Origin: Agelaius tricolor
Taxonomy: Eukaryota > Chordata > Aves > Passeriformes > Icteridae
DNA: 64,000 bases
Assembly (NCBI GenBank): GCA_023055355.1
Contig: JALJCS010000002.1
Span: forward strand, 81,307,001-81,371,000
Reading direction: 5' to 3'
Shown piece after piece: positions 46,018 to 59,528 of this stretch. Both the position numbers and the translations under genes were made by a program. The notes beneath the pieces were generated by a model. The model was not told where the DNA came from, ran no database searches, and saw only the letters and a list, made by a program, of their open reading frames with translations. The first letter of the stretch is position 1; each line of letters begins with the position of its first letter.

Positions 46018-49000
46018 ATTTAACCTTGACACAAACTCTCACAGTCCCTATTTACTTGGATGAAGCAGTTAGAGAATTCCAGAACTGTACTGTAAGTGGA
46101 AAACAATGATATCTCAAATAGGTAAAAGTTAGAAAAAGTAGCTGAACAGCCATTAAAATTTAGTGAAATCACAATTTTATCTTTCCTTCTGCCCACAAAA
46201 AATATCATTTGCTTTTAATTTCATAGTTTCTTACCAGATGTAGCTTATTTGCAGTACAGTCTGGATTACTCTTAATTTTGTCTTCATGAAGAACTATTCT
46301 CAATTATGTACTTTTGCATCCAGTTTCTGCTACTTAGCTCCATGAGAACAGAAGAGGTAACCCTTTAGTCTCTTAGGAGAGATTGAAAATTCATCTAAAT
46401 CAGAAAGCAATTATTCTTAACATGGAGTTTTAGTATTTATAGTGAGCAGTGATTAATCTAAGCCTTAAAAAATATATAGAAAAACTGAGATTAGGAAGAT
46501 ATGTTAAAAGGCAGCTTCAGGTTTATACATGATGTGTAGGAAACACAACTAATGCTGTCTTTCACCCTGTTTTGGAGACTAAAAATAAGTATTTATCAGG
46601 TTTTTATATCTAATAAGGCTATAATTAGTTGTCTGATATAATATTATTTTTCCAAGAAAGAATCCACTCTTGCTTATCCCTGCAAAGAACTGTGCAGATA
46701 ACAGTGATTTATAAATTATGATATTGTATATTCCTTGTGCCTCAATTTTGACTGTTTCAGCTGACTAAAACTGAAAGTTTATTTTAAAGTCTACAGTATT
46801 CTCCATAGAAATTATTTTCATATGTTTTATTTTCAAAATGCATTTTATTCTGTGTTCCATAAATAAAAATTCCTCTCAATATGGATATGATGTTTGCTAG
46901 CATTACATATATGTGGTTTTATATTCCCATTTTCTGTAGCTGTATTTAAACTGTACTCCCTGTCCAGAATATAACAAAAGATGATAGCATGAAGTACCTA
47001 TCTGGGTCATCACAATTAAATTGTATAGAAATAGATAAAAGAAAACTTTAAAGAAAATTGGTTCCTTTCCTCTGCAGAGACTTGTTCCTCCAGGGTTTCC
47101 TAAGGATGAGCATCTTTAATCTTTAAAACCAGACACTGCGCTGAAACTGTTTCAGAATAAAAATATTTTTGTACAGTAAATACATTTTGCAAAACTGAGT
47201 ACTGTAGCTGTCATATTCATCAGGAAAATCTCAGCATAGAAAACTATTTCTCTGACTTTGAGCCTACACTTACATTCACACACATCCTTCTGATGGGCAG
47301 ATACAAACTTGTGCTGCTCAAGCTGGGTCAGGTTTTGGGGGTTTTTAGCCTCTCCCTCATGCACAGGAATAAACATGGGCTAATTTATTTTTTCATAAAA
47401 ACTAGTGTATTTTTTTCTATAATAATCCTCTTTAAAGTAAAAAACTGTAACTTGCAAGATTTTAAAGATAGAGAGGTGACAGAAAATACAGATGTGTATC
47501 TAGTAATAATATTGATTGTGCTTAAATAATTAATTTACAGGTCACTCTGCATCAGCAGATGCCTAAACCTCAATTCAGAGGCCAATAAATTTAATATAGA
47601 CATAACAAGCTAGTGGTAGAAAATTCATATTTTTTAGTTTAAGGCTGAATGACCTGTTCTTTTATTCAGACATCATGATATCAAAAATCACTGAGCTCTT
47701 TCTCTGATTTTTATCTGGTACTGATAAGCATTTGCACTGGTATTAACATTGCAGTCCCTTTTACATGGCTACAGAAGTGCTTCCTCTTTAAGAGCCAGGT
47801 GTTTAATCTTGAAGAAATATATTCTCTATATCCTGATGTTGTGAATTTGACCATATAAAACCATATCAAATTAAGATTAATTAAATTTGTACATTTATAT
47901 CTACTCAGTCCCTTAGAAGTTTAAAATAATCCCCTCTGCCTCAGATTTTACCATCCCTTCCTGCGGTGAGCAAGTTGAACAAAATTCCTAACATTTCACA
48001 AGGCTTCTGGAATAAAGAGGGGCTGAAAAATCAGAACAAAAAATTGGTACAGGACTTCAGAGGATGTTAGCTTGCTTTCTCATATGAATAATTCTGCTAG
48101 TAGGACACTGTTTTTGGGACTGGATGAAGATAACAGAGGTACTTAATTGCCCTTCTAGTTTATCTGTAGATAACAGCTAATCTGTACCACATACATTGCT
48201 AACCTCATAATAATTTACTTTGTAAATTTTACTAGCTAAACTTGAGGCTGAAATATGACACTGTTTTATAATGCATTGTTTTTGCCCTCTATGACGTAAT
48301 GCAATATCAGAAATCTAATGCCATCTATCCCTCCCAATGCAAATTATCAAGAGAATTAATTCCAGATGTTTTCACTCCTCAAAACTAGCTGAATTTTGAT
48401 GGGAAATGAAAATGAGCATATTAGAACTGAGTAGATTTTTGGCATGCTCCCAAACTTGGAAAGTAACAAAACCCTGAGAGGAAAATTGAGAAACACTACT
48501 GTGGGAGTGGATGGTTACAGTGGAAAAGTTTTCAGAGTTTCACAGCAAGGTTATAAGCTAAGGAACATTTTTCATTATTCATCCACAAGGCCAATGATTA
48601 GGGACAAGTAGCCTTCACACTACTGCCCAGCCTGAAGATAATGTTGCAAAGAATTTTCTCATGAGTATCTACTCTATATATGATGGAAAGGTCCATTGCA
48701 CTCAAAGTCTTGAAGCAATCTATAAAGTATGCATTTAATTACTAGAGAGGTAAAATAGATGGATGTGAATGCAGAAGGAATACATGATCCAAAAAGTGAC
48801 ACTGCAAGATACTTTTGCTTCTCTTTCATAACCATAGAATTTGTTTTTCATTTACAGCAGCATGATAACCACTCAGAACAACAATCCACTGCTTAGGTAT
48901 TTCCCTCACTGATTGCAATGCCCACCCTCATCAAGCACTTACTATAAACACATGGAAGAATGAACTGGTTTATAAACTATGGAAAATAGAGTGTCTCTAA

Positions 49001-49534
49001 TGGATGTAGTCAGGGCCTGTGGGATACAGATGTTCTGCTGCTTAAACTACAGTGCCCTAACAGCATATGTTGGGTATAGGCAAGGACAATTAATCTTAAT
49101 TAGAGAAAGAGTTAAAAAAATGGTATATACTTACAGCCACCAACTTTGATTTGAAATAATTTGAGTCTTTAAAAAGCAAAATTAGGAAATAGAAATACAA
49201 TTTTATGTCATCATTTATTAAGGAAGTAGAGGGGAAAATATCTATGTAGTTCATGCATCCATGAGCCCTCTTGATGCTTTTAGCATTTCTTCCTTGACCT
49301 GGTCTCCTTTACATCTTTTTTGTATTTCTTCTTGATTAGCTTCAATGAAACAGATGTTTTCAATGCAAAGCGATGCTCTCATCCAAAATAATTTGTACTA
49401 TTAGACAAAGTAAAGCAGAAAAAAGAGAGCAAAATAGCAGCAAATTAGCACTTTTAAATAGTTCCAGTTTATCATGGGTATAATTTAAAAGAAATCTTAT
49501 CAATTCAGCAGTAGCAAGCAACAGAATTGTTTAT

Positions 49535-50562
49535 TATGGTGGTTTGAATCTGGATGGGTGCCAGGTACCCACCAAAACCACTCTATCACTCCTCTTGCAA
49601 CTGGGCAGAGGTGAAAAAATAAAATGAGACTGGTGGGTTGAGATAAGGGCAGTAAAGGTCACTCACTGATTACCATCACAGGCAAAACAGACTTGAATTA
49701 GGGAAATTAGTTGAATTTATTACCAAACAAAATCAGAGCCGGATAATGAGAAGTAAAGCAAATCTTAAAAACACCTTCCTGCCAACCCTCCCTATTTCCC
49801 AGCTCTACCTCCTCCGCCTCAGCAGCACAGACAGACAGGGATGGGGGCTGCAGTCAGTTCATCACAGGGTGTTCCTCCTCAGGGAGAGTCCTTGCCCTGC
49901 TCCAGCCTGAAGTCCCTCCCATGGTGGGAGGGACAGTTCATGAACTTGTCAAAAATGAGTCCTTCCCATGGGATGCAGTTCTTCATGATCTGCTGGGGTG
50001 CAATCTTTCAGGCACAGGCTGCTTCAACATCAGTCCCCCGCAGGGTCATCATTCCTACCAGCAGTCCTGCTCCAGTGTGGGCTTTTCTCTTCACAATTTT
50101 CCAGATCCCTGCCAGGAGCCTGCTCCAGCATGGGCTTCCCACGGGGTCACAGCCTTTTTTGGGTTCATCCACCTGCTCCAGGGTAGGTTCCTCCAGGGGC
50201 TGCAGGCGGATCTCTGCTGCCCTGTGCTCTCCAAGGGCTGCAGGGACACAGCAGTCTCACCACGGGCTGCAGGGGAATCTCAGCTCTGGTGCCTAAATCA
50301 CCACCTCCCCCTCCTTCCTCACTGTTTCTCTCATATACATCACTCTTTATCTGCAATTATTTCTGTGCAATAACATTTTTTTTTCCCTTCTTAAATACAC
50401 TGCTACATGATTGCCATCTGTGGCGGGCTCAGCCTTGGCCAGTGACGGGCTGTTCTTGGAGCCGGCTGGCCTTGGCTCTGTCAAACACGGGGAGCTTCCA
50501 GCAGCTTCCCGCTGAAGTCAGCCCTGCAGGCCCCCAAAACCTTGCCATGCAAACCCAATAAA
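49535..50562 (-). mobile_element. Near-complete 1.03-kb endogenous-retrovirus LTR (passerine-like family)
   Basis: Read on the minus strand the element starts near 50562 and ends in a CACCA-rich terminus near 49535. It carries a TATA-like TATTTAAG (50391-50398 on +) and a polyadenylation signal AATAAA (TTTATT at 49716-49721 on +), in the order expected of an LTR. Between them lie degenerate 40-60-bp repeats rich in CTGCAG and CCATGGG. Flanks show possible duplications (TTTAT/CTTAT, or TTATTA on both sides with boundaries shifted by two bases); because they are AT-rich this is suggestive only. No gag, pol or env sequence adjoins. The frames of about 150 codons on + are not genes. Confidence 0.8.
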
Positions 50563-51884
50563 CTTATTAGGGAAAGGGATTATGGTGATCCGTGAAAAGA
50601 TGCATATACAGTAAGTTATTACAATGATACAGAATATGTTTTGTTCCTCTACTTTCCTGAAGAACTGTGTTTTTACTGGTTTGCTTTTATTCTCCCAATC
50701 TATACAGGTGCTTTCTGTTGAGATATTTTTAAAACTTGCTCTACATAGTATTAAAATCAGGGAGTTCATGTACATCACGTCTTTACTGAATGCCTGTCTT
50801 ACGTTTAAATTGGGTGTCCTTCCCTCTAAAAGTATTGGGAAATAAAATCCCTGAGAAATATTAAGCATAAAGGAACATGCCTTAAGTTCATAAATTTCCA
50901 AGGAATTTGACTGCAGAATATGCCAAGGAAGTTTTATTGCATGCTTCCTTGTTTCATAGTCTTCTCCAAGAATTTAATTTACTGACTGATATATCATGCA
51001 TATAAGCCTGTCTAAGTTTTACTATGCTTCTTTTTTAGGGATGTAATAGCAATGTGAAGAAAATACCAGTTTTTAACAAATGTATGATTTTCAAATGTAA
51101 AAAACATATTTGTATTATTACTCATGCCCCAGGCTGTATTCATGGTGGTAAGAAATCTTGTATTAATTTCCCATGATAAAAAAAGCTGAGATAAGAACAT
51201 GATTACTACTTCCTAAGAAAATACCTACCATAAAAGCATAAATTGTTTTAAAAGAATCCCTACAAGGCCCATTAAACGAATTGACTTTGTTGCCTGATGT
51301 ACACCTGAGAGGATCATTAAATGTATCGGAAATTTTTATGCAAAATATTTGCTTTTGAACCATGTGTTGTTGTTAAATCACTAGTAGCAGAGGATTCATA
51401 AACTTAGGAAGGGTAGTTAGTAGCCATTTTTTCTTCTGTACTGAAGCTGGTGGGAGTCTAATATTACTGCTTTCACTCTTTCTTAGGTTATTTCTTTTGG
51501 TTTTTCAGGAAAGATTGTGATGGACAAGCATCCTCATAAAACAAAAGTCTGTGTTTTCCTATGTTTGCTTGTGAGAAGTTGTCAATGTAGATGAACTGAT
51601 GTGCTGATTTTTCTCTTGTGTTCTCTGGTACCTGCTAGAGCTAATGGATGCATGATTTCATTCAACAGCTCTGCATGTGTTGGAGATTTTCTGCCTCTTC
51701 CTGGTCTAGTTTTGCATTTTGATGCTTTTGGAAACACTACATACATAGTGTTATGTTCTTTATTCTATTCAGTGTTCTAACTTCTTCCTATACTGTCCTC
51801 TTCACAATTTTGGTATGTTATATAGGAAGAAAGATAAGAAATACCACTCTGCTAGCATTTACTCTGATTTATTCAAACTTGCTG
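50563..51884. other. AT-rich intron 1 sequence, no gene seen
   Basis: Unique-looking DNA between an LTR and a CR1 fragment. The 127-codon minus-strand frame at 50518-50901 overlaps the LTR edge and has no recognised domain. Confidence 0.45.
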
Positions 51885-52140
51885 AGGATATAATCTATAC
51901 AATCATCCAGATAATTAATGAAGATGTTAAAGAGAATTGGGCTCAGAATTGACCCCTGGGGTGCATCACCAGTTCCTGTACTTTAAGTACAGTTCATCCC
52001 ACTGATCACCACCCCCTGGGTCCAGCCGTCCAATTCACCTCACTCTCTGTTCATCTTACCCATACTTCATCCACAGCTCTGGGAGGACTGGGAGAGATCC
52101 CTCTGGGGAAAGGAAGGATTTCAGGAGAACCTTATGATGG
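51885..52140 (-). mobile_element. CR1 LINE, internal reverse-transcriptase fragment
   Basis: The + strand reads ATTAATGAAGATGTTAAAGA, then TTGACCCCTGGGGTGCATCACC and ATCACCACCCCCTGGGTCCAGCC. This is the antisense of the CR1 block that also forms the left edge of the window (GATAAAAATATTGAACAG at 11 onward). Both ends are truncated, so it is an internal remnant. Confidence 0.8.
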
Positions 52141-55100
52141 AAAGATTGTCCTGCAGAAAATGCAGCCACTATATCTTAATTCTTTTCATAATGCATGAAG
52201 TAAAAAATAAAGAGTAATGACTGTTATCAGCCATCAATGAAAAAAATGGAAAAACATTAGAAACCTTTTATCTCTACTGGAGGTCTGCTTAAGAACTTTA
52301 ATGAGAACTTTCTACATTCCAGTAATTTCCCGATACACAGGTTTTTTTACTAGTTTCTTTTTGAAAATTGTTGCTAACTGTAGTCAAATTATCCAAATTC
52401 CACAGTCTTTCAGGAAAGCATTAAAAAATACTATTCAATGTATAAAAATAATTAAAAACCCCTCTAAATTAAATTTATTTTTTTAGAATCTAAATACATA
52501 CATTACTTAGCAAAAGTTAAAATAGAAATCTACTCTCTAAATAATAATGTATTTTTTTAAGAACCATAAGAGTCGGTGATTGGCATCATGTTTTTTGAGG
52601 GAAAGGTCTTTGACATTGCTTCTTCTTTCTTTGAACATTTCTATTTCTTTCTAATGTTTCTGGAATTTGTCAACAAGTAGATAATAGATGATAAAGGAAT
52701 TTTAAGGTTTAATAGAAAGGTAGTAAACACCTTGTAGTAAATATTAGCATCTTAAACCAAGTTGTGTGTGAGTATCTTTTCGCACTCTATCACAATCCAG
52801 AAGTAGGAGCATGTTCTGTGTTTTTTGGACTCCCTCTGCTAGTTTTATACCAAGAAGCTAAACACGACAGATGCAAAACAGAGAAAAGATACCCAAGTCT
52901 GTATGAATGCAGATAAAAATACCCAGACATCTTTAATTTATGGAATCCCAAGCAGATGGTAAAATATGTTTACTGAACTCTTCTCTCTTTTTCTCTAAAG
53001 AACCAGAAGCTTTAAATATCACATCATGTTTCAGAATTTGGCAGTGAGGACATGAGTTTTCTCTGGTTTTCTTCTTCTTCTTTTTTTTTCTTGGAGTCCT
53101 AATAAGATGTTCTTAAATTTGGAGCACTGTTAAGATTTTGATAGCTACAAATCTGACTCAAATTATTTCTTTGATGTCTCTATGTGAAAAATTTACTTTT
53201 TAAAATGATATAAAAGAAAAAATGTTTTCTTACTATTTTCAGTGTCTGTACTACAATTTGATTTAGGAATTAGAATTTAACACTGTCAGAATTAGGCTGC
53301 TTTGAAGGTCAAAGTTACAATTAAATTGTGTAATTTTTATTCTTGCATAACAGGATTAGATTAAAATAATTTCATTATTTTTGCACATAAGGGCAATGTG
53401 GTGTTTGTCTGAATGAAACACATCTTCCAGTTAGACATTCATTCCTGCACTGAGACAACAAAAGACTTGAGTCCTGCAGTCACTTATTGAGGATCATCTT
53501 AGAACATTTTATTTCCTTCAGTTGTCCAGATGGTTTACTTTTCATTCACTTTTTATTGTTTTTATTTCTTTTCTTGTGTAGATTCTTAATCATAATTCAG
53601 TTTCAGAAATTGAATAGCATTCATTTAAGTGATTAAAGGAAGAGTAGAAGGAGATGATCTGAACTATTGTTACCTCATATCAGTAGGTGATATCAGAAGA
53701 CACATACTGGATGCCTTTTGTGCATCCATGTGGCTCCATGTTCAGATTGTTGTTCCAGAAATTTTTGCTAATATTCCTGTCTGAAGACTCTACAATAGTA
53801 GTGTTCTACTTACCTAGATAATTATTAATAATTACATTGAGCTTTTGTGTCCTCACAGGTAATCGTGTACTTGTTTTGAATTAGTCTGAAAACTTATTTG
53901 ATATTCAGGAGTTCCAAATTATTCAAATTTTTTTATTTCCACAATCTTCAAGATAATGGTGAACACACTGTTGGAATTCCATATGAGGTTGTTGGTATTT
54001 GCAAGGTGTTTAGATGCAATATGTGTGAAAATTGTGTGTACGACCTGTGTGAATCTATCTGAAAAAAATGAAGTTACAGTCTAGATCTTCTGAATACTTC
54101 TTCACAAAAGTGACTGTGAGAGCTTCCTTAGAAGCCTGTCTAAACCAGAGCAGGAGAGACCAAGCTGTGTGGCTGGGCAATGTGCAGGCAGCAAACAGCA
54201 GGCGCTTTCTCAGGAGACCATTCTTCAGGATTATTTCTCTGAATAAATTGTTGAAGCACAGTTTCCAGATGAAAGAAGGAAAAATGGATTTTTGCATGCT
54301 ACATTTTTATGAGATTTTTAATGGATTCTGAAGGAACAGGCATGTGAAGCAGAAGCAGAGTGCTGCTGTCATTTCCTATGTTTCCAGGACTCAAAGTGAA
54401 ACTCCTGTCCTTTATAGCTCACATTTTAAAACTTTTGTGGATATTACTGAATTTAGATTTTTTTCTACCATCTCTGAGGATAGATAGTATAATGAGAACC
54501 AACAACAAGAGAAAGTATTCTCATGCAAATAACTCTGTATTCTGAGTGTTCTGAATGAGAGCTATAGTAGCAATTCGGGGATGACTAAGCCTCAAAGTTG
54601 GAGTAAGTAATGTGTGTACATGTGCATACATGTGTACATATCCCATTTTACATATTGAAAAGTATAAGGAACTGTATGAAAGCTGAATTTGATCTACCTC
54701 AATCTGCAGGTTTTCCATTCAGCAAGTATAATCTCAATAAAGAGGAAGAGTATGTTTAAATATGTAGCACTGTAGAGTCAAATTTGACAGCAGAGAAGAA
54801 AACTGTGGTTTGGGAATCAGGTTACAATAATATGTAGAAGTGGGAATATGCACTTTTTTGATGGAGACACATACATTTCAATATATGCTTTAATATAGAC
54901 ATTATTGTGATCTGTTTAAAGGCTTCCTTTGTTTTTTCTTATTTATACCTTCCTAAAATTTGCATTTCTTTGATTCCACAATTTTTAATAATTATTTCTT
55001 TACCATTATATTGATTCTTTAGAAAATTTTCCTACCTTCTAATTACCTACAGTAACATCAGATATGTATAAACATAGGGTTATAAATAATATTTGGCATT

Positions 55101-56329
55101 ATTGACATATATCATTTAATTTATCCCTTTGAACAATGCCCTCTGAAATGCTGACATTCTAAGTTTTTGACACATGAATGCTGCTCTGTGAAAACTTCTA
55201 CATAATGGTTTTGGAGAAAGTGAAGGTGTGAAGAATGAACATTTAGAAGGAAATTTGGAAACAGTTTTCCTGAAAAATTAGGTTATGAGTATGGTATTGT
55301 CCTGTTGAACGTTCCGTTAAGCATAAGGGTGAGAATTCAAATCTTTTATTTGCTTTAAGCACTTTTACTACCCTTTTTTGATTGCTAGTTATAAGCATTT
55401 GAACTGCATACACAATTAAATATTTTTAAAATTAGCTATTCTGGAACTCCAGTCTTTATTCTCAAAAATTAGAGAATATATGTCAAGAACTTGACTAAAA
55501 AAGAAAGGTAGGGATATGAGAACTGGAGTTATGAAAAGTTTGTCTTTAGCTGTGTACACTTTTAACAAAGATATCAAAACTGAACTTCCTCCATTTCATC
55601 CAGTGAATTAATAAGAGAAGTGTGCCTTTTATTAAAGCAGTGACCTTAATGATAATGGTAAACAAATGCTTTACAGCCTAGCAGGTCAGTAGCTTGGTGA
55701 TTTTAGGATATGGAAATATTTTGGTTAAGCAACCTGCATATTATTCTTTCTGGAGGAACCAAAACACTTTCGTGTGGTTATGAATTACTTCATAGCAGGA
55801 TCTGTTTTGGTATAATCAGGGTGGGGAAGTAAGCTGGTCAGATGCCTTGTCCCTGCTTGCCTGTATCTTGCACACAGGTTTTGACCAGAACTGCTGGAAT
55901 TCCTTTTAAATAAGTTAAAATTATAATAATTTTCTTTATGAACAGTTTCCCTGTACAGTCACATAAGTTATGGATTCTCTTATTTGTTTTTAAATGCATC
56001 GGTTTGTAAATCTGACGTACCTATTCTAAGCACATCGTCTTTCTGCTCCTGAGAGTATAGAAGGTAGACTTGTAATAGCTATCAGAATACATTTTCTAAA
56101 GCTTATTTTTTTTTTCCTTCTTTAACCTTGTTTCTTAATCCACAAGTCTTCAACAAGCCAAGAAAAGGGATCTAGTCAACTATGTATCTTCCTTATTTAA
56201 AGGTACCTGGTTGTCGCTGAAAATGATAGTGGAGCCCTGGAAAATGTTAAAAATAGTCTTTGAAAATATTAGGCCTTGTATTTTCTCAGATCATTGTACC
56301 TGCGTAAGCAGTATGATAAATGATATAAT
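52141..56329. other. AT-rich intron 1 sequence, no gene seen
   Basis: Only short open frames. A TGTGTACATG/CATGTGTACA inverted-repeat-like patch lies near 54610-54640. No repeat family recognised. Confidence 0.5.
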
Positions 56330-56630
56330 TGTTAGATGTGATGATTGTTTAGTAGTTAAATGTAATTATTATATAACCATAAGAAGAATCGTGAGAAACT
56401 GTTGGAAATTTAAAGGGGGCTATGTTTAGCTGAAATCTGTGTATACAATAGAACAATATAAGTTTGATAATTATCATGAAAGTTATATAACGATAGAGTA
56501 TAAAACACGTTCACCTTGAATGTATGGTCAGAATCAGATTTGGGTGGAAATCACCCCAATTCCCAGAGCTCTTGAATAAAAAGCACCGCATATAATTGCT
56601 TATGTGATTATGTGTTTTTGAACACTAACA
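56330..56630 (+). mobile_element. Solo LTR, 301 bp, with TATA box and polyadenylation signal
   Basis: Begins TGTTAGATGTG and ends AACACTAACA, so the ends are TGTTAG...CTAACA, perfect inverted hexamers typical of LTRs. GTATAAAA at 56498-56505 is a TATA box, and AATAAA at 56575-56580 is the polyadenylation signal 70 bp downstream, in the order expected of U3-R-U5. The flanks ATAAT and AAAAT match at four of five bases, compatible with a 5-bp target-site duplication (ERVL-like) with one mutation. No internal viral sequence is present. Confidence 0.82.
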
Positions 56631-57449
56631 AAAATAGTCACATAAGGGGAAAGGAAGGGAGCATCCTCTGCAACCTGATGATCTGAGAGATAACAGAATT
56701 TCATTTAAACATTTTCTGATTTTCCCATGAAAGAAGCACTATCAAAATGGGACAAAATATCAAAGAAGTGGAAAACAGTGAAATGATAAAAACAGAGCTC
56801 AAGTACGTTGTGAATAGCATGTCTAAATATATATGTGTGGAAAATTATTAAAACTTGTACACTTGTAAACCTGTAGAGTGCACTTCAAGATCAAGATGGT
56901 AGATATTCTAAATCTCATCTGTGTAGGACAAAGTTCCTCCCAAATTCTGACTTTGTCTTTCTGTATCAGTTTCTAAAAAATAACACAAAGAAACACATTT
57001 TTTATTCTTCTCTGACGATTTTTAAAGAAAAAACTAATTTAAAATCTGCCTTGTGATTAAGTGCATTAAGCATTGTTATACAATATTTGCACTATATTAG
57101 GGGAATTGCAATTTGTTGGATCCTAATTTATTTCTTTAAATTCTGATTATATCAAAGCCTGCAACAAGGAGTCTTTTCTTGATTGGAAAGAAAAGAAAAA
57201 GTGGAAAAGTCTCTCCATATAAACATTTATTTATGTTTATGTGAGTGTATAGCCATAGCCTTCAGTGCAGATGTAGTTTGGATAGCAAGGGATGCAACAT
57301 CAAATAATCATTATTTTCTGTTACATTAATGTAAATTCAGCAACTATATACCAATTTCTGGGTTTAAATTATCTGAGAGGCTTTTGAGGGGAAGATGGAA
57401 AAAGGAGCTGATCAGGACTTCTAGAAGTCAGTCCTATGTAATTTCAAAG
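56631..57449. other. AT-rich intron 1 sequence, no gene seen
   Basis: Unique-looking sequence between an LTR and a CR1 fragment. An 8-bp-arm inverted repeat (ATAAACAT...ATGTTTAT) lies near 57222-57243. Confidence 0.45.
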
Positions 57450-57825
57450 AGGAAAAACATGATGTACAGCTCAGCAGAGAATCTGGGCCATAATTACCAG
57501 GGGTAAATCACACCTGACTGATCTGATTTTCTTCTATGATAAAAGGACTGGGTATGCAGATGGGGAGAGAGCAGTGGATGTCATTTACACTGACTATAGC
57601 AAAACCTGTAATACTCTCAGCCACATTAAACATTATGGTCTGGATCAGTGGAAAATCAGATGGGTAAAAAGTGTTTGGATGGCTGGGCTCTAAGAACAGT
57701 GGTTAGCAGGTTGGACAGTTCAGAGGCTGATAACAAGGGCAGGGTCTTGGGCCTGTCTTATTTCCCACCTTTTTCTATGACTGGAAGAAAGTTATGGAAT
57801 TTCTTGGTGACAGCAAAGTGGGAGG
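57450..57825 (+). mobile_element. CR1 LINE, reverse-transcriptase fragment in + orientation
   Basis: The only clearly + oriented CR1 found. Around 57553-57600 it reads YADGERAVDVIYTDYSK, corresponding to reverse-transcriptase motif A (normally ...YLDFSKAFD), then GLDQWKIRWVKS and a damaged GSVLGP-like region. It ends with a GACAGCAAAGTGGGAGG remnant of the catalytic DDTK region. Stops, frameshifts and an internal deletion make it inert. The + frame 57648-57932 is part of this relic. Confidence 0.82.
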
Positions 57826-59515
57826 AAAATAAATGTAAAAATCAATACTTAGTAAAACCTCCTTTAAAATTCTGTAATTCACCTCAAAAACTAAATAACT
57901 TAGGATATATTAGAGACAATAAAGTGAATTAATCTGGATGTGAGGTTATTTCATTAATCTATTATAAAATACAGCAAGTTCAGAAAGATACAAAATCTAC
58001 CGAAAGATAAGCATAGTACAGCTACAAGTCCTAGGTCATTCTCTGTGTTATTTCATTTAATTAGAAAGTATGAGATATCTTTTTCTAGAACTCAATTTTG
58101 AATGATCAAGTTTTGGAAATGTAAATAGGACCTAAAGAAAACTGTTCCAAATACGTAGGTAATGATCTCAATATATGTTTTAAATTTCCATTTTGGGAAC
58201 ACTCAGAATTTCACACTGAATTTTTAGAGAAACTTCTAAAAATGGCTCCTTTTTCTCTACTTTTTTTTTAAATAATTCTCTTGGTATTTACCATGTGAAA
58301 TCCATGTCTGTCTTTTACACCTTTAAGAGCACAGCCGCTGTTAATGCGGACATTGTTTTAAAAAGCTTATAAACTTTAATGAACCAAACCTGCTCCTGAT
58401 TAGTCTCACTCAGTGTATAGTCTTTCAGTGGAACATTTCAGTATGAAAGATTTTTTAATGGAGGAAAAAACTAAAGCAAGGTGTGATATCACAGCAGATA
58501 TGGCACAATTAGTGATTATAGAGACTGCTAGATTTGAGGCTTAATCTATTATGCTCTTATAACTAAGTTAACACAAAGTTAAATAGTTTTTTTTTTTTCT
58601 TGAATGCCAATATTATGTAACTTAATTTTGGATTTTTTGCTAAGTTTTATGCATAATATGGACATAAAACTATATTTCTCCAGTATGATTTGGGTTTCAT
58701 TGCCAGAAAACATTCAGGTTTAACTTCACATGGAGTTAGTAACTTTGGTGCTTGATAAAATTAGATGGTACCATATAATTTCCCATAAAGTATTTTGTTT
58801 CCAAGTAGGTTATATTATCATTACAAATGCACGTGACCTGAAGTAGCTTAGAGACTGCATGCATTACTATAAAGTTAAGCTGCTTGTAAAATTGTCTGTA
58901 AAAACACCAAGAGAAGAAGGAATAAATACCTGCAAGTAGACTTTCCCAGGCATAATAGAAAGAAAAAGAACTTTCAGTTCATAATTTAGCACTTTTTTTT
59001 TTAGTAGAAAAAGTGTGCTTCATTTCTATTTTAATTAGAAATGTAACAGTCAATGAAATGGAGATCGAAGTGCTGGAGAAACAAATGAAAGCTCCTATTT
59101 TCCTTTTCCTTGTTTTCCTATCTTATTCTTGCTCTTATGTTCTTATTTTCAGCTCAGCTTCTTTTTCTCCAAATAGGAATATTGTTGAAAATGTGGATTT
59201 TACAGGATGTTCAGAAAAAAAAAAATCCTGTCCAGTTTTTGTTATAAATCATTAAAAACCCGGAAAGGATTCAAGTGAACAAAGTGCTGTTTGGCTATTC
59301 ATATAAATTACTGATAGAGATTGTTTTTAAGACCATGTTGCCCATGGTTAAAGTTTCTTTCTGTCTTTCAGTTTTCTAGACCATTTTACACAAATTCTCT
59401 TGACTGAATAGCAAGCTGAAAATCCTGATAAAACCCCCAAAGCTGGCAGCTCCTCTCCCCATTTTGTGCGTGAAGTACAGGACAGAGACATTTGAGCTCG
59501 TGGGATGCCACAGAG

Positions 59516-59528
59516 GTTGCGTAGCAAC
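59516..59528. promoter_or_regulatory. RFX/X-box-like palindrome
   Basis: GTTGC-GTA-GCAAC is a perfect inverted repeat resembling the X-box bound by RFX factors (GTTGCC/GGCAAC half sites). It lies in a locally GC- and CpG-richer patch (about 59390-59600) within otherwise AT-rich intron, which makes regulatory DNA more plausible than chance. Unproven. Confidence 0.4.

Larger units (their letters stand above)
42516..49534. other. AT-rich intron 1 sequence, no gene seen
   Basis: Seven kilobases of AT-rich DNA with an A-rich run (44788-44829) and a degraded palindromic repeat (45907-46017). No coding frame with protein features. Confidence 0.5.

Noticed and set aside
49841..50373. Plus-strand frames of 150 codons
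   Set aside because: They lie inside the LTR and run antisense to it; the parallel region of the second copy does not preserve the same frame.
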